Counted from the first letter of the stretch, positions 9,347-20,400 are shown. The stretch is 64,000 bases of DNA from Nostoc sp. GT001 (GCF_030382115.1 NZ_JAUDRJ010000003.1:6639771-6703770), one strand, 5' to 3'. Numbers and translations are program-made. The notes: generated from the letters alone by a model not told the origin.

Positions 9347-11602
9347 TCAAGGTCGAGAAGGCGTTTCGGAGCGGAGTATGGTTGCGAGATGTTCGACTGT
9401 CCCGCCTTGAAACAGAATTGATAAAGGTAGCTCCCGCCCGAACTGCTGCTGAATCAAAGCCATCAGACGCACCGCCAGCAACGAGTGACCGCCAATGTCA
9501 AAGAAGTTGTCTGTGACACCTATAGGACGGACGTTCATAACCTCTTCCCAAATCTGCACTAGTTCTAGTTCCAAGCTGTCGCGGGGCATGACGAAGGTTG
9601 CTAATTTCAGGCTTCTGTCTGTATGGGGGGCGGGGAGGGCTTGGCGATCGACTTTACCATTGGAGGTCAGAGGTAAGGTGTTTAGGATCGTTAGGGCGGC
9701 AGGAAGCATGTAATCTGGTAGGTGTTCTTTGAGATAATCCTTTAGCTGTTGCTGATTGATTGTCATCCCATTTTCAGGAACGATATAAGCTACTAAACGC
9801 TTACCAAAGCGGTCTTCATCGGCTACCACAACGCAAGTAAGTACATCTGGGTGTTGGCGCAGTACCGTCTCAATTTCCCCTAATTCGATCCGAAAACCAC
9901 GAATCTTCACTTGACGATCGATACGGCCCAGAAACTCAATATTGCCATCTGGGAGATAACGTGCTAAATCTCCTGTCTGATACAGGCGATTAGATTTTAG
10001 ATTATCAGTTTTAGAGGATCGTAAGTTATCATCCCGATCGCTTAATCCAAAATCCCAAATCGGCAATTTAAAATCGATAAACGGATTCGGGACGAATTTC
10101 TCTTGGGTCAAGTCTGGACGGTTGAGGTAAGCTTGGGCAAGTCCAATGCCACCAATGTACAGTTCTCCTGCCACGCCGATGGGTACGGGTTGGAGATGGC
10201 GATCTAAAATATAGACTTGGGTGTTCGCAATTGGACGACCGATAGACGGTTGATTTTGGGCATCTGTGCATTCGGCAATGGTGGCACAGACGGTTGCTTC
10301 AGTCGGGCCATAGGCATTAAAGAAGCGGCGATCGCGTCCCCAACGCGCTACTAGATCGGCAGAACAAGCTTCTCCAGCGACGATGATTGTCTGTAAAGCT
10401 GGGAGTTCTTCAACTGGTAGCACTGCTAGTACAGATGGTGGTAAGGTGACGGTTGTGATGGCGCGATCGCGCAACAAGCGCAGCAAGTTTGCACCAGGAA
10501 GCAGAGCATCGGTGGTTGCTAAACAAAGTGTTGCTCCTGCTACTAGAGCCATAAAAATTTCACTGATTGAGGCATCGAAGCTGAGGGAGGCAAACTGAAG
10601 GACGCGGCTATCAGGTCGGATATCGAAGGCTTGAATTTGGGCTGTAGCTAGGTTGCACAATCCTCGATGGGCGAGGAGAACGCCCTTGGGTTTACCTGTG
10701 GAACCAGATGTATAAATAATGTAGGCGAGGTTATCGGGTGTGACAACTTGGTTCAGGTTAGTACTGCTGTGTTGGGCGATGATTTCCGATTCTCGATCTA
10801 GAAAAACTACAGTTGTGCTTTTTCCTACTTCAATGTCCAATGACTGTTGAGTGAGTAGCACCGACAATCTCGCGTCTTCGATCGTGAAAGCTAGGCGTTC
10901 TTTGGGATATTTAGGATCTAGCGGTACATAGACACCACCCGCTTTCAGGATGCCTAAAATGCTCACAATCGTTAAGGGCGATCGCTCCATACAAACTCCC
11001 ACCGGCATCTCTGGTTTTATCCCCAGTGAACGCAAGTAATGAGCTAGCTGATTGGCTTGGGTGTTTAACTGCTGATAGGTGAGTGTAGAGTGATTAGATA
11101 TCAGTGCGATCGCATCGGGCGATCGCTCGACTTGAGCCTCAAATAGTTGATGAATGCAGACATCACCAGGATAGTCTATTTCAGTATTGTTCCACTCCCA
11201 CAATAACTGTTGGCGCTCAGTTGTCGTCAATAAAGGCAACTCATCCAAACGCTGTTTTGGGTTGGCAACTATGCCCGCTAACAAGGTTTGAAAATGAGCT
11301 AACATCCGGTTAATTGTGGCGGCATCGAATAGTTCGGTTTTATATTCCAAACACCCAGTTAATCCTTCCTCAGTTTCTTTAAAGGATAAGGTTAAATCCA
11401 ACTTGGCTGTGCCGCTATCTATTGGCTGAGAACTCAAGGTCAAACCAGGAAGTTTCAGTTCTGTTCTAGGAGCATTATAGAAAGCGAACCCAACTTGGAA
11501 TAGCGGCGAGTAACTGAGGTGGCGTTCTGGCTGTAATTCCTCTACCAGTTTTTCAAAGGGCAAGTCTTGGTGATTGAATGCTGCTAAGGCAACTTCCCGC
11601 AA
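9347..11602 (-). CDS. NRPS fragment: end of C, adenylation (Tyr-like code), carrier domain
   Basis: The middle part of the frameshifted terminal NRPS module. It starts inside the C domain (LREVALAAFNHQDLPFEKLV), continues with an A domain (YTSGSTGKPKG, NAYGPTEATVC, YQTGDLARYLPDG) and ends with a carrier domain (FFDIGGHSLLAVRL). Aligning by eye to GrsA gives the ten-residue specificity code D-A-S-T-I-A-A-V-C-K, close to the published tyrosine code DASTVAAVCK, so Tyr or another aromatic residue is predicted. A loop between core motifs A6 and A7 is lengthened by repeat-like sequence (about 9985-10080). The upstream frame is lost by an extra base near 11604; the downstream TE frame is lost near 9350. 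Confidence 0.87.
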   Translation of the reverse strand: MREVALAAFNHQDLPFEKLVEELQPERHLSYSPLFQVGFAFYNAPRTELKLPGLTLSSQPIDSGTAKLDLTLSFKETEEGLTGCLEYKTELFDAATINRMLAHFQTLLAGIVANPKQRLDELPLLTTTERQQLLWEWNNTEIDYPGDVCIHQLFEAQVERSPDAIALISNHSTLTYQQLNTQANQLAHYLRSLGIKPEMPVGVCMERSPLTIVSILGILKAGGVYVPLDPKYPKERLAFTIEDARLSVLLTQQSLDIEVGKSTTVVFLDRESEIIAQHSSTNLNQVVTPDNLAYIIYTSGSTGKPKGVLLAHRGLCNLATAQIQAFDIRPDSRVLQFASLSFDASISEIFMALVAGATLCLATTDALLPGANLLRLLRDRAITTVTLPPSVLAVLPVEELPALQTIIVAGEACSADLVARWGRDRRFFNAYGPTEATVCATIAECTDAQNQPSIGRPIANTQVYILDRHLQPVPIGVAGELYIGGIGLAQAYLNRPDLTQEKFVPNPFIDFKLPIWDFGLSDRDDNLRSSKTDNLKSNRLYQTGDLARYLPDGNIEFLGRIDRQVKIRGFRIELGEIETVLRQHPDVLTCVVVADEDRFGKRLVAYIVPENGMTINQQQLKDYLKEHLPDYMLPAALTILNTLPLTSNGKVDRQALPAPHTDRSLKLATFVMPRDSLELELVQIWEEVMNVRPIGVTDNFFDIGGHSLLAVRLMALIQQQFGRELPLSILFQGGTVEHLATILRSETPSRP

Positions 11603-12770
11603 GCTGTTCTAACAGCTGCAAAAATGTTGGGTTGCCAGAAAGGTCAGTCCGTAGCACCAAAGTATTGACAAAACAGCCAATTAGTTGTTCTACTTCCGGT
11701 AGGTTGCGACCTGCTGTCGCTGTGCCAACTAGCAAATCTGCTTGACCTGTGTAGCGATAAAGTAAGGTCTTGAATGCCGCCAGCAGCGTCATAAACAGAG
11801 TTACACCTGACTGCTGGCTCAGGTTCTTCACTGCCTGGGATAGAGTCTTAGATAGTGTCAGCGATCGCTTTGCTCCTTGGAAAGTTGGCTGTGGCGTTCG
11901 CGGACGGTCGGTAGGCAGCTGCAACAAAGGCAACTTACCACTCAACTTTTGTTTCCAGTAGGCAAGCTGGGTTGAAAGTACCTCGCCCTGTAACCACTGT
12001 CGCTGCCATTCGGCAAAGTCTGCATACTGGATCGGGAGTTCAGGGAGTAGATGCGGTATGCCAAGAGCGTTCGCTTCATAGAGTACTGCTAATTCCCCAA
12101 TTAGCACTCCCATAGACCAAGCATCGAAAACAATGTGGTGAATAGTCAAAATTAGTACATAGTTAACTTCATCTAATTGCAGCAACGTTGCTCTTAATAA
12201 CGTTGCTTTAGATAAATCGAAGGGCTGTGCTGCTTCCTTCTCTATGAGGAATTTTACTGTATCTATTTGTTCTTTTTTTGCTATTAACCTGAGATCCACT
12301 TCCTTGAGCGTGAAGCTGAAACTGGGAGCAATCACTTGTAGCGGTTCCCCATCTACCGCTTTAAAGGAAGTACGCCAGATTTCATGACGCTGAATAATTT
12401 CGTTCAAGCTCTTTTCTAGTGCTGCTACGTTGAGTAAACCTTGGATTTCAACGGCTCCAGAAATGTTGTATACCGAGCTACCGGGGGTTAATTGGTCAAG
12501 AAACCATAACCGTTGTTGGGCAAAAGAAAGAGGAAGTTTGGCATTGCGTGAGGTGGAGCGCAATGGACTATAAGTAGCAGGAGTAACTGTAGCTTGCCAC
12601 AGAAAATCGAGAATTTCCGCCTTGCGCTGTGATAACTCGGCTTTGAGAGCAGGTGTCAGCGTTCCTTGGGGGGCGCTATAACGGAGGCGAAGCTCCTGTG
12701 GAGCCGCGCCTTCCACCCACAGTTTGATATTGCTGCGGCGCAACTCAGATAAAAACTCGATGGTTGTCAT
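11553..12770 (-). CDS. NRPS condensation domain (5' fragment of terminal module)
   Basis: A short helical docking-like N-terminus (MTTIEFLSELRRSNIKLWVE, about 60 residues) precedes a condensation domain with LPLSFAQQRLWFLDQL and the active-site motif HHIVFDAW (HHxxxD kept, Gly replaced by Ala). The reading frame fails after FLQLLEQ, where one extra T (CAGCTTGCGG for CAGCTGCGG near 11604) shifts it; the proper continuation LREVALAAF lies in the next frame. The start ATG overlaps the stop of the upstream A-T gene by four bases (ATGA), indicating translational coupling. As intact protein it would be C-A-T-TE of about 1,430 residues. Confidence 0.85.
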   Translation of the reverse strand: MTTIEFLSELRRSNIKLWVEGAAPQELRLRYSAPQGTLTPALKAELSQRKAEILDFLWQATVTPATYSPLRSTSRNAKLPLSFAQQRLWFLDQLTPGSSVYNISGAVEIQGLLNVAALEKSLNEIIQRHEIWRTSFKAVDGEPLQVIAPSFSFTLKEVDLRLIAKKEQIDTVKFLIEKEAAQPFDLSKATLLRATLLQLDEVNYVLILTIHHIVFDAWSMGVLIGELAVLYEANALGIPHLLPELPIQYADFAEWQRQWLQGEVLSTQLAYWKQKLSGKLPLLQLPTDRPRTPQPTFQGAKRSLTLSKTLSQAVKNLSQQSGVTLFMTLLAAFKTLLYRYTGQADLLVGTATAGRNLPEVEQLIGCFVNTLVLRTDLSGNPTFLQLLEQLAGSCLSSIQSPRLAL

Positions 12771-14647
12771 AATTCTCCCTCCTCCAATGCGCCCTCAAGG
12801 TGTGGACTTTCTTTTACCCAATGCAGAGTTTCAATGCTTTCGGCTTGAGTAGCTAATGTTGGCGACTCAAACAGCGATCGCAACGATATTTCTACTTGAA
12901 AGGTTTTAGCCACACGAGAAAGTAGCTGAGTGGCGTTGAGGGAGTGTCCGCCTAATTCAAAAAAATTATCGTTTAACCCTACTCGGTCAAGATTTAGGAC
13001 TTGTGACCAGATTTGCGCCAACTGTGTCTCAATAGGTGTCTGGGGTGGTACAAAAGTTCGGTTTTGTTGTCGATTGGGTGCAGGGAGCGATCGCTTATCC
13101 ACTTTCCCGCTAATGGTTCTTGGCAAAGCATCCATCAGCACGAATACTGAAGGTATCATCGATTCTGGCAGGGATTTTAATAAAAAATCTCTCAATTTCC
13201 CTGATTCCAATTCTTCTTTGAGAACAACATAGGCACACAAATATTTATGACTATTTGCGTCTTCACGATCTACGACAACCACATCCTTAACTAATGGATG
13301 AAGTCGCAGATAATTCTCAATTTCTCCTAATTCTATTCTCACTCCTCTAATCTTGACTTGCCCATCTCGGCGGCCTAAACATTCAAAATTTCCATCTTCT
13401 AAAATTCGACCTAAATCGCCCGTTTTATAGACAATATCATGGGGGTTATTACTAAAAGGATTGGGAATAAAAAATTGATTGGTTAACTCTGGCTGCTGAT
13501 AATATCCCAAGGTGCGATAGGGAGTCCGAATATAAATTTCACCCACCATTCCCGGAAGACAAACTTTTCCTCGCTCATCAACAACTAAAGCCGCAGCTCC
13601 ATCCATTGGCTTACCAATAGGGATAGACCGTCGTTCTCGATCGGCAGCCTTGACGAAATAAAAGAACTTCGTCATTGTTGTTTCTGATGCCCCATAAAGA
13701 TTGACTAACTGAATTTTGTCGCCGTAAATATCCATCCAACGGCTAATATCCGCAGGCAGTAGGGGTTCTCCAGATAAAAGAATATATTGCAAAGATGAAA
13801 AACTTTTCGGGTCTAAATCCTCATTTAGAAGAGAGCGAAATAAGGAAGGTACACAATGAATTAGATTAATTTGCTGACGTTCTATCCATTCAATTAGCTT
13901 TCTAGCATCAAGGATAATATCAATTTCTTCCGGTATACAAACGACGCCACCAGCACATAAGGGAACAAAAATATCTCTTAAAAAAGCATCAAAAGCGGGA
14001 GTAATTAATTGACTAACTCTGGTGAACTCTTTAATCCCAAATGTTTGAATTTCCCAGTTGATAAAATGAGCGATCGCTTTCAAACGACCTGCTATTCCTT
14101 TAGGCTTACCCGTCGAACCAGAGGTGAAGTATAAGTAGGACATATCGTCTGGTTCTATTTGAATATTTGGCTTCTCAAATTGAGAATATTCTGCATACTT
14201 ATTCAGGTAGCAATTCAGAGGATTAAAACTATCAAAATTGCGATTTTCTTCCAAACAAATAACTGGCGATTGTAAAAATTCTGCTATTCTACCATTGCTA
14301 ATTTTCGTTAACCCTGTGGCATCAACGATTAACCATTGTGGAGCTACTTCTGCGATGATGGTATAAATTCGGTCATCAGGTAAATCGGGAACTAGCGGTA
14401 CAAAGACACACCCTGCTTTTAAAATGCCGATGATTGCAATAATAAATTTAACATAATCTTTAGCCAAAATCGCTATCATTGAGCCTTTAATAGCGCCATG
14501 TTCAATGAGAAAATTGGCAAGTTTATTTGACTGCGCTTCAATTTCACCATAGGTAAATTGTCGTTCACCGCAATCAATAGCTGTATTTTTGCTAAATTTT
14601 TCAGCAGTTTCACTAAACCAATCTTGAATATAAATTTGAGAGTTCAT
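12767..14647 (-). CDS. Stand-alone NRPS A-T protein (acidic-residue-like code)
   Basis: It activates one amino acid as adenylate and loads it on its own carrier domain. A-domain motifs: YFTSGSTGKPKGIAG, NLYGASETTMT, YKTGDLGRILEDG and the GKVDKRSL lysine; carrier domain with FFELGGHSLNATQ, Ser near residue 580. My alignment gives the code D-A-R-H-L-S-L-M-T-K. The first four residues match the DARH start of the beta-methyl-Asp domain of McyB, where Arg suits a side-chain carboxylate; this is suggestive only. It lacks a C domain of its own, so it must use the C domain ending the NRPS at 17437 or the C domain ending the PKS. The start overlaps the racemase stop by about 35 bases. Confidence 0.88.
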   Translation of the reverse strand: MNSQIYIQDWFSETAEKFSKNTAIDCGERQFTYGEIEAQSNKLANFLIEHGAIKGSMIAILAKDYVKFIIAIIGILKAGCVFVPLVPDLPDDRIYTIIAEVAPQWLIVDATGLTKISNGRIAEFLQSPVICLEENRNFDSFNPLNCYLNKYAEYSQFEKPNIQIEPDDMSYLYFTSGSTGKPKGIAGRLKAIAHFINWEIQTFGIKEFTRVSQLITPAFDAFLRDIFVPLCAGGVVCIPEEIDIILDARKLIEWIERQQINLIHCVPSLFRSLLNEDLDPKSFSSLQYILLSGEPLLPADISRWMDIYGDKIQLVNLYGASETTMTKFFYFVKAADRERRSIPIGKPMDGAAALVVDERGKVCLPGMVGEIYIRTPYRTLGYYQQPELTNQFFIPNPFSNNPHDIVYKTGDLGRILEDGNFECLGRRDGQVKIRGVRIELGEIENYLRLHPLVKDVVVVDREDANSHKYLCAYVVLKEELESGKLRDFLLKSLPESMIPSVFVLMDALPRTISGKVDKRSLPAPNRQQNRTFVPPQTPIETQLAQIWSQVLNLDRVGLNDNFFELGGHSLNATQLLSRVAKTFQVEISLRSLFESPTLATQAESIETLHWVKESPHLEGALEEGEL

Positions 14648-15476
14648 ATTTTTTAGAATTATATTTGTCTATTTCTTGAGGAAGATGTAAATCTGGCGAA
14701 AATATCCGGGAGAGAAACTGGAAAGCCACAATTGTATTTGGTAAATCTGTGTAATTTTGCAGATTTGAAATACTCCATAGTTCTTGTGCTATTATCGTCA
14801 ACGGATCTAAAAAGATATTTTCGGGTTGCTTACCTGCAACTGACTCTAAATATTTATTTAACAAATGAATTTCTGTGCAGCCTGCGATCAATTTTTCTAC
14901 ATTATACTTCGCTTGCAAGTTTTCTAAAATAGGCAGACACTTTTGAAAATCTCCTTTAATTTTTAGATAATAAATCATTTGATGAATTAAATTTTGTTCG
15001 CTTTCATCAGGTAATATGATGTCATCTTTGACAAACTGCCAAAGAATATGGTTTTGAAAGATTTGTAATTTTTGCGTTCCGGTTGAGCAAATTAATAAAT
15101 GCTTTTTTGGTTGGTCTAAAATCTTTTTGAAAATGATATCTACTAAAGAAATCACTCTATCTCTTAAATCATAGGGTAATTTGGGCAGTAAGTAATGAGA
15201 AGTTATGCAACAAATAACAATTTTTGAAACATCTAATTCACATAATTGATCTAAAGCTGCTATTAAATTAGCTAGTAAAATTTCATCATCTCCCCTGAGC
15301 AAAGCTTCCGTTCTGTCAGGAAATGTGGGGTCAGAATAAAGAATAACTTTAGGTGATTGTTGTTCACGTTGACCGAAAATATTATATTCATAAATTGTCT
15401 TCAAAAATTCAGCCGATGCCAATGGGTCCATACCACCTAAAACACCCAACATTTCCCTCTTGTGAATCTTTGCCAT
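14613..15476 (-). CDS. Aspartate/glutamate racemase family protein
   Basis: A cofactor-independent amino acid racemase of the Asp/Glu/hydantoin family, 287 residues. It begins LGVLGGMDPLASAEFLKTIY, as these enzymes do. Two catalytic-type cysteines are visible: CCITSHYL (about residue 82) in place of the usual CNTAH, and AGCTEIHLL (about residue 195). A homologue in the microcystin cluster (McyF) supplies D-Asp-type substrates. Here it overlaps the following A-T gene, whose code looks acidic, so supply of a D-acidic residue to that module is a reasonable inference. It could equally be a divergent member with another substrate. Confidence 0.85.
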   Translation of the reverse strand: MAKIHKREMLGVLGGMDPLASAEFLKTIYEYNIFGQREQQSPKVILYSDPTFPDRTEALLRGDDEILLANLIAALDQLCELDVSKIVICCITSHYLLPKLPYDLRDRVISLVDIIFKKILDQPKKHLLICSTGTQKLQIFQNHILWQFVKDDIILPDESEQNLIHQMIYYLKIKGDFQKCLPILENLQAKYNVEKLIAGCTEIHLLNKYLESVAGKQPENIFLDPLTIIAQELWSISNLQNYTDLPNTIVAFQFLSRIFSPDLHLPQEIDKYNSKKYELSNLYSRLV

Positions 15477-15535
15477 TTTGCCGATACCTCGCTTCTGCTG
15501 TAAACAAACTTAATTATGTTAGTGGTATTGGTGAA

Positions 15536-17416
15536 TTAGTTAATATCAGGCATTTTGAATTCCTGTAAAAATATCCCAAAAGTCAGGGGGATAATTAACA
15601 AGTCCATATCAAAAGGAAGATTGAGGTGAAAGCCATCTTGTAGATATTGGTTCTTAAGGTTATCGATAGTAATTGGGTTGAAATAGCCTTGCTTTTTAAG
15701 CAAATCACTTGACAATATGTCATTGATGTATTCGATATCTTGTTTTAATAAATGAGGGCTTCCAGGTGCATGAAAAGCAAATTTTTCTCGCTCAACAATT
15801 TGTTGAGGAAGAAAGTCTTTTGCTGTTTTTTTAAGAATATATTTTTCTATTAAGCCATTGAGTTTTAAGTTAGGAGGTATTGCTTTAGTAAATTCAACTA
15901 GATTAATATCCAAGAATGGATAACGAGCTTCAACCGAATTAGCTAAAGCCATGCGATCGCCATGATCGGAAATCAAATGATCTGATAACCTTAATTTAAA
16001 ATCAAGATAAGACCTTTGATGAATAAAATGCCTATTTCGTAACTTCTCATGGTTAACTAACTCAAAGTTAAGACAGTCAAATTCACTAAATCGATCGTTC
16101 AATTCTGATGAATACAAAGCTAATTTCGTTTCTCGGTAAGAGTATAAATCTCTTTCATAAAAAATATTTTCATCTCCCCATACCTTAAGTCTCAATTCAT
16201 CATCTAATACAGATTCCAAACTATAATCTTTTTGGTTTGCAGAAAGGTTGCTATTTCGTAATTGTTCAAAACGATAGCCGACATAACCTGCAAATAATTC
16301 ATCAGCACCTTCCCCCGTTAAAATGGCTTTAATATGGTTACTATTAGCACAGCCAGAAAGAGCTAAAGAAGCTGTATTATAAGTTTCTTTGATCGGGCAT
16401 TCAGAATGATAAATAGCTTTTACTAAGCCATCACTGATTTGATGCCAATCGAACAAAATATCATGATGGATAAAATTCAGTTGTTTCAGCAAAATATCTC
16501 GATATTTTGACTCACATATCTCTTTATCTGTAAAGCCAATTGAGAAAGAATGTACATCACTATCAGGACGTATTTTATTGACTATTGCTGCAATTAATGA
16601 AGAATCTAAGCCGCCACTAACGTACACTCCCACCGGGACATCAGCGTGTAACCGATATTTAACTGATTGGATCAAAAGCTCTTGTAATTTCTCTGTGTAA
16701 TAGCTTTCTGATTGACTATAAGCAGTTTCATTAATCTGTGGATAATCTAAATCCCAGTATTCTGTAACTTTTACCTGAAAATCTTTAATCAGAACATAAT
16801 GACCACTTTTTAAACTATTGATATTTTTAAACATAGTTCTCGGACTTACTAATCCGGGAAATGTGAGGATTTGATCTAAACCAACCAAGTCAACCTCACG
16901 CTTAACTAACGGATGTGCTAAGATTGCTTTGATTTCTGAGCCGAAAATCAAAAATTTATCCACAATTGTATAAAAAAGTGGGCAAATGCCCATTTGATCT
17001 CTAGCTAAAATTAATTGTTGTTTTTGATAGTCGTAAAGAGCAAAGGCGAATTGACCATTGAGTTGATTTAAAAAATCTAGCCCATATTCTTCATAGAGGT
17101 GAACCAAAACTTCTACATCTGTATTGGTGCGGAATTTATGACCTTTTTTAATTAATTCCTTTTTCAGTTCTAAATAATTAAATATTTCTCCATTACATAT
17201 TAAGACTATTGTTTCATCCTCGTTATATAGAGGTTGATTACCGCCTGCTAAATCAATTAAACTTAACCTCCGAAAGCCTAAACCTAAATTTTCTTTGATC
17301 AAATATCCCGATGAATCTGGTCCTCGATAAATTAATGTGTCAGTCATATTTTCCAGAACTTTCATTTCTGGGCTACGCTCTTTTGAAATATCAAAACATC
17401 CACAAATACCGCACAT
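15536..17416 (-). CDS. asnB: Asparagine synthase (glutamine-hydrolysing), AsnB family
   Basis: A class II glutamine amidotransferase plus ATP-dependent synthetase. The N-terminus MCGICGCF places Cys2 as the glutaminase nucleophile, followed by RGPDSSGY and LICNGEIFNYLELK. The synthetase half has the PPi-loop-type motif VYVSGGLDSSLIAAI (about residue 265) and LTGEGADELFAGY. The 626-residue length is normal. Lying 20 bp after the first NRPS and 60 bp before the racemase, it is part of the minus-strand operon. It may supply Asn, amidate an Asp side chain or peptide carboxylate, or act like a beta-lactam/amide synthetase. The first NRPS A domain has an Asp/Asn-type code, which fits. Confidence 0.92.
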   Translation of the reverse strand: MCGICGCFDISKERSPEMKVLENMTDTLIYRGPDSSGYLIKENLGLGFRRLSLIDLAGGNQPLYNEDETIVLICNGEIFNYLELKKELIKKGHKFRTNTDVEVLVHLYEEYGLDFLNQLNGQFAFALYDYQKQQLILARDQMGICPLFYTIVDKFLIFGSEIKAILAHPLVKREVDLVGLDQILTFPGLVSPRTMFKNINSLKSGHYVLIKDFQVKVTEYWDLDYPQINETAYSQSESYYTEKLQELLIQSVKYRLHADVPVGVYVSGGLDSSLIAAIVNKIRPDSDVHSFSIGFTDKEICESKYRDILLKQLNFIHHDILFDWHQISDGLVKAIYHSECPIKETYNTASLALSGCANSNHIKAILTGEGADELFAGYVGYRFEQLRNSNLSANQKDYSLESVLDDELRLKVWGDENIFYERDLYSYRETKLALYSSELNDRFSEFDCLNFELVNHEKLRNRHFIHQRSYLDFKLRLSDHLISDHGDRMALANSVEARYPFLDINLVEFTKAIPPNLKLNGLIEKYILKKTAKDFLPQQIVEREKFAFHAPGSPHLLKQDIEYINDILSSDLLKKQGYFNPITIDNLKNQYLQDGFHLNLPFDMDLLIIPLTFGIFLQEFKMPDIN

Positions 17417-17436
17417 AATATTTTCCTTAAATCTTT

Positions 17437-20400
17437 TTATTCTAGGTCAGCATTGAAACTATTAACTAGTTCCTGACTTTCTACTGTAGTCATTTCAGTA
17501 GTTAGAGAAATATGCGATAGAGGTTGGGCTAAATTGACTGGAATATTTTTCAGCACAGTGCCAAACTGTTTTAATATTCGGCGGATCGTGGCAAGATCAA
17601 ATTTATTGGATAAATATTCAATTCTGATTAACAGTTGATAACCGGGTTCCACAGTTAAACTTAAAGGATAGTTGGTTTCAAAAAAGGAACGTACATTGAT
17701 AATTTTTAGGCCACTGTTTTCCTCTATTAAGGAAAGATTCAATGGGTGATTTTGAAAGGAGACAAAACTATCGAACAAAGGCGTTCCTCTGGGTATCTGG
17801 CTCCACTCTTGAATCTGCACTAAAGAACTATACTGATACTGAAGCAGTTCTACTTGTTGCTGTTGCAACCGATGAAACCAGGATAAAACGGAAATATGAC
17901 CAGAAACTTGTACTCGCATCGGTCGGGCATTGATTAATAGTCCAACGATCGCCTCAACTCCTGGCAAATCTGCTGGACGACCAGAGACAGTCACGCCGAA
18001 AACCACGTCTTCCTCACCGCTGTATCGGCTTAAAAGCAAAGCCCAAACTCCCTGAATGATGGTGTTGAGCGTTAAATGATGCTTTCTGGCAAAGGACTGT
18101 AGGGACGAGGTAACATCGGCTGAGAGTGTGGTTTCCTCCTGAGCATATCCCCATCCCCAATCTGGATCGGGTAAATTGCCCGACACCCAATCTACACCTA
18201 ACTTAGTTGGAGCGCGTAGTCCCCTGAGAGCCTTTCGCCAGAAGCTTTCTTCTCCAGACCAGTCTTGCTGTTGCAACCAGGCGATATAGTCTCGATAAAG
18301 ATGGTTATCTTTAAGGTATAAATCCTGACCTTCACAAAATGCTTTGTATAACTTGAAGACCTCTGTGACGATCGCAGAAGTAGACCAACCATCCAGTATT
18401 ATATGGTGGTGGCTCCAGATGAATTGATGAATGTCTGGAGCAGTTTGGATAAGTGCCAATCGCATCAATGGGCCTGCACTCAGTGAAAAAACCTGCTGTG
18501 AATCTGCTTGAAGATAAGTCTGCAATTGTTCTTCTTGCTCAGTTGGAGACATGTAGCGCCAGTCTTGCTGCTGCCAAGGCAATTCTACCTGCTGTAGCAC
18601 TACTTGTATCGGTTCTGCCAAGTCTTCCCAAAGAAAGATGGTTCGCAAGCTGGGGTGGCGATTTACTACCTGTTGCCATGCTTGCCGGAAAGCGGTAGCA
18701 TTCAATTTTCCTTGGAAGGTTAAAATCTTTTGCTGGAAGTACACTCTTGATTTTGGATCGTACAAGCTATGAAAGAGTAAGCCTTGTTGCAGAGGTGAGA
18801 GGCAGTAAATATCTTCAATAGCAAATTTAGCGCCCAGTAGATCCAGCTGTTCTTGGTTTAACTTCGCCTGGGGAAAATCAGAAGGGGTGTAGCTGCCATC
18901 AAAAGAGAGGCGGTGACGAACTAGGGGCACTTCAGCAGTTACCAAACCCTGTGTTGGCTTAGGCGTTTTTGTCGCTAAGGCTGCTAACTGGGCGATCGTT
19001 TGCTGGTGAAATAGCTGCATGGGAGTCAGACAAAGCCCCGCTTCTTTGGCTCTGGCGACAATCTGAATGCTGAGGATAGAATCTCCGCCTAACTCAAAGA
19101 AGTTATCCTGCACTCCTACTCGTTCGACACCCAAAACTTCCGCCCAGATATCGGCTAATATTTGTTCTTCTGGAGTCCGAGGTGCGATAAAGGCTGCTTC
19201 TAGTTCGGGGCGTGTCCAATCTGGTGCTGGGAGGGAGCGACGATCTAACTTACCGTTAAGCAGCAATGGTAAAGCGTCCAGCCTCACGAAAACAGAGGGC
19301 ATCATGTAGTCGGGCAGTTTCTCCTGCAAAAAGTTGCGTAGTTCACTGCTAGATACATCTATTCGGTGGGGGACGATATAGGCAACTAGCCGCTGTTCAC
19401 CCCGCTCATCATCCAGAGCGATCGCTACAGTTTCTCGTATTGTTGGGTGTTGTCGCAATGCTGACTCAAGCTCTCCCAACTCGATGCGGAAGCCGCGAAT
19501 CTTCACCTGATGGTCAATTCGACCGAGGAACTCGATGTTACCATCACTGAGGTAACGTGCTAAATCTCCAGTTTTATATAGACGGGTTAATTTTGGATTT
19601 TGGATTTTGGATTTTAGATTATTAAGCTGTCGATCGGTTTTAGAAGATAGCAGGTTCTCACTCGGATCGCTTAATCCAAAATCAATAAATGGATTTGGTA
19701 TAAATTTTTCTTTGGTCAAATCTGGGCGGTTGAAATAGCCCCGCGCTAAATTCGCACCACCGATGTATATTTCTCCAGGGATACTGATGGGAACGGGTTG
19801 CAGATGCTCATCTAAAAGCAAGATTTGCGTGTTTGCCAGAGGTTGCCCAAGGGGAACACTTGCTGCATAATCGCTTTGACCGTTTTCCACCTGATAAGTA
19901 AGCACTCCTACGGTAGCTTCTGTAGGCCCGTAGTGATTCAGAATCTTACAGTCAGGGGCTAACGCTTGCACCTTCTCAACTAGTTGCCAACTCAAGGCTT
20001 CACCACCCAAAACTAATCGATGGCGGGGTAAGATTTGGGCGGGGTGTTGGCAGGAATTTAGTAAAGCTTGCAGATGACTGGGAGCAATTTTGAGACAGTC
20101 GATACCGCCATGATTGTCATAGTAATCAGCCAGCTTATCTGCATCAGAGGCTCGCTCTTGAGAAATTACATGGAGACAGCCGCCTGTACACAAGGCAGGG
20201 AAGATAACTGTATTACCTAAATCTGCGGCGAAGCTAGAAACTAAGCTAAAACTAGCACCAGTAGACAGATTTAGTTGAGCAAGGATGCTATAAAGATAGT
20301 TGCACATTTGCTGATGCTCAACGGCAACTCCTTTAGGTTTTCCTGTAGAGCCAGAGGTGTAGAGTACATAGATTAAATTTTCTGGAATGACTTTGCTGGG

